Below, in pieces: positions 29,501 through 41,500 of a DNA stretch of 64,000 nucleotides (position 1 is its first letter; each line of letters begins with the position of its first letter). The notes beneath the pieces were generated by a model, which searched no databases, had not been told where the DNA came from, and worked only from the letters and a program-made list of their open reading frames with translations. Origin of the DNA: Archivesica marissinica. Its lineage: Eukaryota; Mollusca; Bivalvia; Venerida; Vesicomyidae. The position numbers and the translations under genes are program-made. The DNA lies in NCBI GenBank assembly GCA_014843695.1, contig CM026402.1, forward strand, positions 17,081,545 to 17,145,544. Direction: 5' to 3'.

Positions 29501-32500
29501 GACCGAACCTTGCAGACACTGTGACTGAACCTCACAGACACTGTGACCGAACCTCACAGACATTGTTACTGAACCTCACAGACACTGTGACCGAACCTTG
29601 CAGACACTGTGACCGAACCTTGCAGACACTGTGACTAAACCTCGTCGATACTGTGACCGACATCGAAGACACTGTGACCGAACATCGTAGACACTGTGAC
29701 CAAACATCGTCGATACTGTGACTGACATCGCAGACACTGTGACCGAACATCGCAGACACTGTGACCGAACATCGCAGACACTGTTACCGAACATCGCAGA
29801 CACTGTGACCGAACATCGCAGACACTGTGACCGAACATCGCAGACACTGTTACCGAACATCGCAGACATTGTGACCGAACATCGCAGACACTGTTACCGA
29901 ACATCGCAGACACTGTTACCGAACATCGCAGACACTGTGACCGAACATCGCAGACACTGTGACCGAACATCGCAGACACTGTTACCGAACATCGCAGACA
30001 TTGTGACCAAACATCGCAGACATTGTGACCAAACATCGCCAACACTGAACGAACCTCACTGATGGAAACTATTAAGCCGTGATTCATTACTTATATTTAC
30101 ATTAATTTTTCTTTGCAACGGCACAAAAAAAGGTATAGCCGCTTTGCATTTAGAAAACCCACCTGTCCAATCTGGCGACCACTGTAACATCTCACTTCCC
30201 AGTCCGAGGATCGAACCCGGGTTACATTGGTGAGAAGCGAGCGAGCATGCTAACCACTGTGCTAATTATTCACATTGAAACAGGTTTTATGATTTATTTG
30301 CTGCAGGAAAATTCCTCACAATAAACTCCGCAATTAGGAGGCCAGGAGACACTGCCGATGTTCAGTCACCAATGTTCCCTAACTCTACCAGTTTCTGTTA
30401 CGTGAGATTCTTCTACTTCATGTATGGTACATCAAATATCGGTCCACTCCGGGTATGTATTACTGTTACATATAAAGTGGTGGAACCTATGCTCGGCATA
30501 AATCCCACATTTAATGGCCAGTAAAAAATGCGCTTGTCGTATATTATTATTTTCTTCGTGAAAACAACTTTCAAAAAACTTAGTTTTAGCTTCATCACGT
30601 GACCTTGCTGCTCAATTCAGCTATCGCAACCGCACACTTTTATATGAGGAACTCAAGACTTCAGGGCACCTATGCATGGTGTACCTGCTATTTTTTATGT
30701 ATGCACCAGAACTTGTTGAATAATAGTAACATCGTTGAATAAAAACGTTTATTGGTGTTAATCAGAAATGGTAGGGAAACTATGTTTCTGGTTAGTTGTA
30801 GACTTTTTAAATTCTGAATTGCTCAGTTTCGGTGGAAATATTCTCCCAATGATTAGTTTGTTTATATTCGTCTGTTAGACCATGCAGTCACGTGACAGTT
30901 GCATCAGGCTACCGATAAACGCAAAGGAATGCTATTGAACCAGAGCCTAGAACTATATAAATATTTTAAATATGGATGTAAATGGACAAATACGCCGAGC
31001 ATAGGTTCCACCACTCTATGCTCAAGTTGATTTATTATTATACAGGACTGGAAGACTACTTTAGTAGTATTATTTATTTATTCATGCTAAATTTTCTGGT
31101 ATTGTTTGACTATGTATATGAACTTTGAAATAATCTTTGTTTAATCGAAATATTATAATATAGCATCATTCACTAGGTCACGAGTTATAGCATCTTAATT
31201 TCAGTTATAGCCTTACTCATGAGGAGGAGGGCCAATCACTAATGTTGTCAGAACTTGTGGCCCAACCCATTTGCTAATTATGTATCGGTTATACGATTGT
31301 TATTGTTATAATTATACATGTATATAGAGCAATAAAATATTATCAAATCAAGCCTTACACAAATATGATTATATGCATGTGTTATAATATATTTGGGTTT
31401 TCCTATGTAGGTACATGTAGGTACAAATTTATTTGATCTCGATTGCGAAGCAAGGCTTTACAATATTACTGTAGATTCATCGCTTTCGAGACCCCATTCA
31501 AGATGGAATCCAATGCCATGAGGGAAAGAGAAGAGGCAATGGAGATTTGATTTTTATAATATATTGCATAATGACACCACCATGGTTTTGAAGGGATTCG
31601 AGCTCTCAACCTCTTGGTTGCAAGGTGGACACCGTTTCCATTGCACCACAGGTTTTACTGTACACATGCATGCTTCATTGCCAATGTCTGATGATGCAAT
31701 GTCTGATAATGCAATGTCTGATGATGTAATGTCTGATGATGCAATGTCTGATAATGCAATGTCTGATGATGCAATGTCTGATGATGCAATGTCTGATGAT
31801 GTAATGTCTGATGATGCAATGTCTGATGATGCAATGTCTGATGATATAATGTTTGATGATGCAATGTCTGATGATGCAATGTCTGATGATTCAATGTCTG
31901 ATGATGTAATGTCTGATGAATGTAATGTCTGGTGATTCAATGTCTGATGATGTAATGTCTGATGATGCAATGTCTGATGATGTAATGTCTGATGATGTAA
32001 TGTTTGATGATGTAATGTCTGATGATTCAATGTCTGATGATGTAATGTCTGATGATGCAATTGTAATGTCTGATGATGTAATGTCTGATGATGCAATGTC
32101 TGATGATGCAATGTCTGATGATGCAATGTCTGATGATGCAATGTCTGATGATGCAATGTCTGATAATGCAATGTCTGATGATGCAATGTCTGATGATGTA
32201 ATGTCTGATGATGCAATGTCTGATGATGCAATGTCTGATGATGCAATGTCTGATGATGCAATGTCTGATGATGCAATGTCTGATGATGCAATGTCTGATA
32301 ATGTAATGTCTGATGAGTCTGATGATGCAATGTCTGATGATGCAATGTCTGATGATGTAATGTCTGATGATGCAATGTCTGATGATGCAATGTCTGATGA
32401 TGCAATGTCTGATGATGTAATGTCTGATGATGCAATGTCTGATGATGCAATGTCTGTTGTGTAGCGTAACCCTATAATGAAGTTACAGTTGAATTGTTTT

Positions 32501-35500
32501 GGTTGAGATGTGGAATCTTGCTTGTTGTCCGATTAGCTCGCATCTCACCATTGCAACCCGGGTTCGATCCTCGGACTGGGAAGTATGTGAGATGGTACGG
32601 TGGTCGCCAGATTGGACAGGTGGGTTTTCTCCGGGTACTCCTGTTTCCTCCCACACGAATGACCTCATATATGCTTTCATCCGCGCCAACGAGAGTGATT
32701 AATATAAGTTGTTAGAACTTGCTTCGCAATCGTTGTAAAATAAATAAAGTTTATAAACTTGCTTGTTTTAAATTGTAACCATGTTTAAAGCCGGTTTACA
32801 TTCCTCATTATAGTTGATGTGTGAGTTGAGGGCTCGCCTGGGAACAGGCGTTGATATATTTTGCCTGGTCAGTCATATTTATAAATATATTTTAACGCAG
32901 AGACTATTAATTGAGCCTTATTGAGTTTCTGATAGTATCATTTTGCCAGAAATTAAAAAGTGAAAAATCGACAGACTGGAACCCAGGCTAGTTGAGGGCA
33001 TGCACCTCACAATAATATCACTTTGGCCTTATAACTATGAAAGGAAAAGTTCTTAGTTGTCATAATTACAATTTGCCGTCTATATGCAGATCTATACATA
33101 CAACACAAACAACCAGAAGAACCTAATGTGGTCAACCAGTGGCAACAAAGGACCGACTTGGCAATATGCCAACGTTCTTGTTGGAGATAATCTTCACTAC
33201 AGTGTTGTGTTTGAAGGCATTGCCGGAGATAAGGCAACATCGGATATTGCCATAGATGATGTCTCCTTCACACCCGAATGTAACACAGGGCGTAAGTTTT
33301 TGTGTTTTACGTTTATTTACCATCGCTACCGGTTGCCCATATGAGCGACTCCTACTGAAGAGATTAGTCATTTGAGATTTTTGGAGGATAGTGCAATGAT
33401 ACAGACAGAGACCCAATTCAGAGTCTCCTCTGGTATCTTTTACGTAAAAGCACCGACACAAGACCTCGGTTTAAAGTACCATCTGAAAGAACCAGAGGAG
33501 ACTCTGAAGAGATTAGTAATTTTAGATGTTTGGAGGATAGTGCAATGATACAGACATAGACCAATTCCAGATTCTCCTCTGGTTCTTTTACGTGCACGGT
33601 GTAAAGCACCGACATGAGACCTCGGTTTAATGTCCCATCTGGAAAACTGGATTACCAGTCCAGTGTGTTACCACTGGACAACAGATCCGTCGGTAGGATA
33701 TAAGATAACACAAGTCTTAGCTTGTGTACTAAGTTCCATGTTACATACATTATGTGTATATTATATGTGCATAGGTTAGCACAAGTCTTAGCTTGTGTAC
33801 TAAGTTCCATGTTACATACATTATGTGTATATTATATGTGCATAGGTTAGCACAAGTCTTAGCTTGTGTACTAAGTTCCATGTTACATACATTATGTGTA
33901 TATTATATGTGCATAGGTTAGCACAAGTCTTAGCTTGTGTACTAAGTTCCATGTTACATACATTATGTGTATATTATATGTGCATAGGTTAGCACAAGTC
34001 TTAGCTTGTGTACTAAGTTCCATGTTACATACATTATGTGTATATTATATGTGCATAGGTTAGCACAAGTCTTAGCTTGTGTACTAAGTTCCATGTTACA
34101 TACATTATGTGTATATTATATGTGCATAGGTTAGCACAAGTCTTAGCTTGTGTACTAAGTTCCATGTTACATACATTATGTGTATATTATATGTTCATAG
34201 GTTAGCACAAGTCTTAGCTTGTGTACTAAGTTCCATATTACATACATTATGTGTATGTTATATGTTCATAGGTTAGCACAAGTCTTAGCTTGTGTACTAA
34301 GTTCCATGTTACATACATTATGTGTATATTATATGTGCCAAAACCCAAACACAAAACACAAACAACACCACAAAATAGGTACACAAGTCTTAGCTTGTGT
34401 ACTAAGTTCCATTTACATACATTATGTGTATTTATATGTCATAGGTTAGCACAAGTCTTAGCTTGTGTACTAAGTTCCATGTTACATACATTATGTGTAT
34501 ATTATATGTGCATAGGTTAGCACAAGTCTTAGCTTGTGTACTAAGTTCCATATTACATACATTATGTGTATGTTATATGTTCATAGGTTAGCACAAGTCT
34601 TAGCTTGTGTACTAAGTTCCATGTTACATACATTATGTGTATGTTATATGTGCATAGGTTTGTTGACAGGGTATATGTGATTATATAGTACTGAATATGA
34701 TAAGTTAGTACTGTGCTATTTTATGGTATTTATTTTGAGCTGCATGGTTTCAAATACCAATTAAGTTGTTTTTTTTCATACATTAATTCAATATAATTTT
34801 ATTAATAATTGTTAATTTGATAGCTTTTGCAATTATTAATAAAATATATTGATAACATTGTTTTTGTAGGCTTTTGGGGAGGGGTGTGTGTCAATATTCT
34901 ATAATAGAATATGGACCCGCAGGTCATTATTTTGGCGGGTCAATATTCTATATGACACTGACATTTGTTTTGGACATCTGTCCAGGGGTGGCGAAATCAA
35001 TAGCCCGAGTTGCCCGAACCGGTCATTTGTTAAGCCGGGCAAGTAGATTTTCGAATGTAACTTGTCCACAGATAATTTTCTACTTGTCCACGGACAAGTA
35101 AATTTTCAAATCTAGTCCGTGGACAAGTATAAATTTCTCTGATTTCGCCACCCCTGCTGTCTAATAAGATGTTTTGTGCACAATTTATCTTCAATACCTC
35201 GGTAAAGAGTGGTATACAATATAGTGTCTATCTCATCACCTGCTAATTCCACTCTCATAAAAGCTTCAATAGCATTACGTCAATACTCATTTTATTCCAG
35301 TAATTTGATTTGTCAGGTTGATGTTTGTATCCCAATATTAATATCTACGGTGAAGGAGACACCGCAGAGAAAGAGGTGGTTGCTTCTTAGAGGTCAAATG
35401 TATATTAAAACAACATATTTGACTGCTGCCCCAAAACTTTGGAATTCTCTTCCATCAAATCTTAGAAGTGCAACAACATTGTGTTTTTTCAAAAAAGCTT

Positions 35501-38500
35501 TGAAGACACACCTTTTTAAATGTTCATATAGAACATAAATATCGAACTGTGTCTGTGCTCAATCAGGATTAAGACTGCAAATGAACACATTTTATTTAAT
35601 TATTACCTATATTTTAATTGTTATAATTTTAGATCCGAATATTTTATAGCATATTTAGAATCCATTGTAATTGTGTTTGCTATTTTTGTCTTGTTTTATC
35701 TCATTGTATGTGGAAGTTTTTATCAATATTTGTGATATTTAGGCTGTAAAGCGCTTTTGAACGTTTTATTTTTAGATGAAAAGAGCGCTATATAAGTTTG
35801 GTATATAATAATAATAATAATATTGGGAATCTGGAAACGGGTATCTTAATACAGGTTTTTGTGACCACTAACACAGAGTTGACTGTATAATAAACTGTAC
35901 CTGGAGCCGGTCTCATGAAAGAATGAAGTTCCTGTTTAGATTTAAGTCAAGAATTGAGGGCTTGTAAAGGTTCTATTAATGTAAATGTATTCGCTTTATT
36001 ATAGCAGGAATGTTAAAAGGCAAGTGTTTTTTGTATGAAACTGGCTCTGGACTATTGATATTAGTGTTCTACATTTCCAGCTTTAGAAATACCTTACAGA
36101 ACTTCAAATAGGAAATATTTATGTATTTCAGTACCACCAGTAAATCTGACACGACCAGCTTGCAATGCACAGACCGAGTTTTACTGCGCCCCACGGAAGG
36201 AATGTCTCCCTAATAAGTGGAAATGCGATGGTGTCCGAGACTGCTCTGATGGTACGGACGAGCCACCAACCTGCCCACCAATCGTGACACAATGTATGTA
36301 TATTATTTTACACAAACAACTCACAACGTTGGAATAAATGGTTCAACATCCTATTTCACGAATCGATACTGAGTAGAGATTGTTATTGAGGTTATCTTCT
36401 ACAAACAGTAATATTTATTATGCTTATGTGTATTTCACAAGGTGGTATGAATTCACAATAATACAGTTACACAATACACTTGTAATACGAGTCATGCATG
36501 AGTCAGGATCACCAGTAGTGGTTCACCAGTAGGTTGATGATAAATGTCCTACTCTATTGCTAATGTACACTAATGATATCGCTAATGTACACTAATGATA
36601 TCGCCAATGTACACTAATGATATCACCAATGTACATTAATGGTATCGCTAATGTACACTAATGATATCTCTAATGTGCACTAATGATATCTCTAATGTGC
36701 ACTAATAATATTACTAATGATACCACTAATATAGACTAGTGATAATGATATCACTAATTATATCGCTAATGTACACTAATGATAGTGATAATGTACACTA
36801 ATGATATTGCTAATATATGATCCTAGATCGAGGGACCTAAAGTCCTTTCATGTAGCTCTTCAGATTGAAGTCTACAACGTTGACCTACTTATTTTTGTTT
36901 TGCACATTTGCAGCCCTGCCTTCAGGGGGGACAACAGCACCACCCAAAACGTTGCCAGTAACAGCACCTGTGACTATACCTGTACAGAACTGCCCACATG
37001 GACAGTTCACGTGTGGATCCTCAGAATGTATCTCGGCGATATTACACTGTGACGGAGTAGCCGACTGTGAAGACCATTCGGATGAAGGCGCTGACTGCAG
37101 TAAGCTATCCAAATTATAATGTAATCCACCCGATAATGAAGCTCACTGAATATATATTGGGCACTAGTTTCAAGGCTCCTCAGAATGTATATCGGCGATA
37201 TTACACTGTGACGGTGTAGCCGACTGTGAAGACCAGTCCGATGAAGGCGCTGACTGCAATAAGCTATCCAAATTATAACGTAATCCACCCGATAATGAAG
37301 TGCACTTATCTATATTGGGCACTAGTTTCAAGGCTTAAGCTTGAAACTTTTAAAATGGAATTAAAATTTTTTTATGGTAGCATGCCTCTAAGATAATTGA
37401 CCACAAAGTACTTGGCCCTCAACACTGTAGGTGGAAGTCGTGATAGCGCAGTGGTAGCGCAATCGCTTCAGGTGGGAAAGGTCCGGAGTTCAAACCCCAC
37501 TAGAGCCGTTACGATTGTGACCTTAGGCAAAGCATTTAAATTCCACTTGCCTCTTCTCTCTCCCGCTTGGCGATTGATTCCATCAGGAATGAGGTCTCAT
37601 ATGGGCAAGTGGTAGCGACGATAAATAAACGTAAAACACACACACAAATGCGCTAAGTACTTCATTATTGCCTCCCCTGACTTACGCTCACTGTGTCACC
37701 TATTGGTATTGGCCATTTGTCAAGTGCACAAGACAGGTCGGTGATAGATAGTGTTGTGGTATCGGACAAAACAATTCTATTATGATATATAGATGGACTT
37801 TGATAATGCGCCATTAACCCTTTCAACAGACCTCTAAATAGGCTTACAAAAAGTGTAGATCCAGTTGAGCCGGCTCGTCACGAGCCGTCTCATCAGGAAA
37901 TGCACCTTTTGCCAGTAATATTACTATTTTTAGACAAAATTACCCATTTTGATAAATGAACTTGTCCAAATGTAATTTTCTGATTAATTTATTGGTCTAA
38001 AAATATCATGCACCAGTCCATGTCAGTTACTTTGTGTTAAATGGGTTAAATACATATATGTACAATGTATCACTTCACTCACTTGTCCTATAATATACAG
38101 ATTCGACTGTGATAAAAACCGCATAAAACGGGTCGGTGATAGATAGTGTTGTGGTATCGGACAAAACAATTCTATTATGATATATAGATGGACTTTGATA
38201 ATGTGCCATTAACCCTTTCAACACCACAGACCTCTAAATAGGCTTACAAAAAGTGTAGATCCAGATCACCCACTTATCATGTGATGGATTATAATCTATA
38301 TAGTATAATCCATTTTAGAGCCATGTCGTGTTGACTTTGTGTATTGTACCAAACAACGTAAATGCATAACGAACGCAACCCTCTGTGATGGTGTTGACGA
38401 TTGTGGAGATGGAACTGATGAAAGCATGTGCAACAAGACCTGCAGTTCACCGAAGTTATTGCAGTATTGTCAGAATGGAGGATCATGCAACACCGCCACT

Positions 38501-41500
38501 GGTCCACTCACGTGTTCCTGTTCAAGCGAGCACCAAGGAGCGAGATGCCAGTATAAATCTCCTAATGCTCAGCATGCTACGCAGCCACAGAGTTCCGGTA
38601 ACTATATCAAACATTACCACATTGCTCTAGTTCTGCTTAGGTAAGGGTTAAATCTGCTTAGGTACGGGTCAACCCTGCTTAGGTATGGGTTAACTGCTTA
38701 GGTAAGGGTTAACTGCTTAGGTAAGTGTTAAATCTGCTTAGGTAAGGGTTAAATCTGCTTAGGTAAGGGTTAACTGCTTAGGTAAGGGTTAAATCTGCTT
38801 AGGTAAGGGTTAACTGCTTAGGTAAGGGTTAACTGCTTAGGTAAGGGTTAACTGCTTAGGTAAGGGTTAACTGCTTATGTAAGGGTTAAATCTGCTTAGG
38901 TAAGGGTTAAATCTGCTTAGGTAAGGGTTAAATCTGCTTAGGTAAAGGTTAAATCTGCTTAGGTAAAGGTTAAATCTGCTTAGGTAAAGGTTAACTGCTT
39001 AGGTAAGGGTTAACTGCTTAGGTAAGGGTTAACTGCTTAGGTAAGGGTTAAATCTGCTTAGGTAAGGGTTAAATCTGCTTATGTAAGGGTTAAATCTGCT
39101 TATGTAAGGGTTAAATCTGCTTAGGTAAGGGTTAACTGCTTAGGTAAGGGTTAACTGCTTAGGTAAGGGTTAAATCTGCTTAGGTAAAGGTTAAATCTGC
39201 TTATGTAAGGGTTAAATGATTAGGTATGGATCAACCCTGCTTAGGTATGGGTCAACTCTGCTTAGGTACAGATCAACTCTGAGATGGTACGGTGGTTGCC
39301 AGATCGGACAGGTGAGTTTTCTCCGGGTACTCCAGTTTCCTACCACACGAATAACCACATTTACGCTTTCATCCGCGCCAACGAGAGTGAATAATATAAG
39401 TTGTTAAAGCTTGTTTCGTTGTAAAAAAAATAAAGTTTAAACTAACTGGTTTACATACAGATTGTCTGTTTTGTGACATAAATGAAGAATATTATTCATG
39501 ATTTCAGGTGGATGGAAGATTGCTGTGGGCGTCACATTTGGTTTTGTCGGTCTGATTGTCATCGTTGTGGGTGTCTTTTTTATGTTGAAAAAATATAAGC
39601 CAGAGTAAGTTTATACAACCTATCATCTCATGATGGTCATGGGTTCGAGCCTCGCTCAGACCGTGTTTCATTTATATGAAAAAGTTGGCAGTTTCTTACG
39701 GAGGTTGGTGCAACAAGTACTGGTTAACCGCTTTAGCCTGCCCAGGAAAGATGTTGTTAAGTAAACTGCCCGTCGCTCATATGGGTATCCGGTAGCGACG
39801 TTAAATAAACTTAAATATAAAAAATGTTTATACATAATTATATCATTTATACACTATTTAACAACTGGTAACACCCACATGCAAGATATGTTGGATGAGC
39901 AGGAAAAAATATCTGCCGAGCATTGTATTTTTTCGGAGACGAGCCTAATAAATTAAAATTTATAAGACAATAACCTAATATTCTATTTATCCTACATTCT
40001 GAGTGTGCACCCGACACAAAACCAAACAAACTAGCCATGACAGCTTACAAACTCGCTACGCACTTGGTAATATGTTGCGCATTGATATTTCTATTTATAT
40101 TCACGGTTAGCCCTATGACGTCATGAAAATTTATTAGGCAGGCCGTTTTTGTACATTATTTCGCATAAAGGTAGGATAAATATATCTACATAAACTACTA
40201 GTATTCCTATATGATCTCTGGTTATTTGTAATTGATTACTAGCCTGGGTGCCAGTCTGTCAATTTTTAACTTCTGGCAAAATGACAGCCTGAGGAAACTT
40301 GATTTCCGATCGTAATGCCATCTACTTACACCCTCAATTATGAGCGTGTAGATTTGAAGAACGACAACTCTTCTCTACAAGATAATATCGCTAAATATAG
40401 AAACCTAATTCTATCGGAAATTGCCGAACAGGCACGATTATACACGATCATTTACGAATATACATGAATGCTCCCGTAGACTCATTTACATTGCAAACAT
40501 AGAATTTCCCGTTTCAGTTTTATATCGACGAGATGGCGCGTTTTAAATATTACGTTTAGATGGTAATGGGTCGATTCTGCGTAATTGAACTAAGGACGAC
40601 TTAAATATTGAGTAAATATGTCAAATCAGACAGACATTGTACTTTTTAAAACTATTTATCATTCTGTTGACCCATAAACAATGGCGGCCAATTATAAAGT
40701 TTTATCAACATTGCAGTGCTTCGCTTTCGATTCAAGTACGTCATTAATTAAGTCACAAGCTAATAGGCCTATTAATAGGATTAATGCGAGTCAATAATTA
40801 CACGGACAATCCCCCACGTTTCCCCAGTCATTGATATGATTAGAAACTCAATACGGCCCAATTAATAGTCTCGGTGTTAAAATATATTTATTTAGTTTAA
40901 ACAATATTTTATTCAATGAATATACATAGTATAATGATCACAATAAGAAAATACATGTAGGATTGAGGAGAAAGCAACTTGCTTATATGGTTACCTCTTT
41001 CCTAATATATATAATAATATATTTATTTGACTGACCAGGCAAAATATATCGACGTATTGTATATAAGAAACATGTATGTTGTATATATGAAGATGAAAAA
41101 TAAGTCTGTGCCGTTATTGTATGTGAGTCCGCATCCGTGGTCGAGTGGTTACGGTCGCTGACTTATATACCACTGTAACCTATCATCACTGATGGTCACA
41201 GGTTCGAGCCCCGATCAGACTGTGTCTCTTTATATGAAAAAGTTGGCAGTTTCTTACGTAGGTTGGTGCACCAAGTACTGGTTAGCCCACTTGAGCCTGC
41301 CCAGGAAAGGATTGTTGTTAGGTAAACTGCCCATCGCTCAAATGAGCAACTAGTATGGATGTTAAATAAACTTACATATTAAAAAAAAAATATTGATTGT
41401 GACTTTTGATATTTCAGCATTAGTCTGCCTAGCATTTCATCATTTCGTAGACGTCAAGTACCGGAGGGTGGACTGTCTAACCCTGTCTACGACGGGTACG

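Noticed and set aside
26920..29869. Multiple 100-258 residue minus-strand ORFs rich in VRSQC/HSV repeats
   Set aside because: They overlap in all three frames of a 21/22-bp repeat, the signature of a satellite without stop codons. They lie in an intron of gene 1.
31554..32464. MSDDA-repeat plus ORFs and HHQTL-repeat minus ORF (up to 298 residues)
   Set aside because: 15-bp minisatellite; both strands open by unit length. Flanks are SINE sequence and no splice logic connects them to gene 1.
35209..35384. N-terminal part of the 109-residue ORF as LINE coding sequence
   Set aside because: Only the last 45 or so residues look like a LINE ORF2 end; the upstream part shows no reverse transcriptase or other motif.
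36801..37052. ORF reading through the LDLa4 exon in another frame
   Set aside because: The LDLa frame with matching phases and six cysteines explains the region; the other frame has no support.
38630..39275. Interstitial telomere-like repeat (ggtaagggttaa)
   Set aside because: The unit is 17/21 bp and lacks regular TTAGGG. Resemblance is limited to a few bases.
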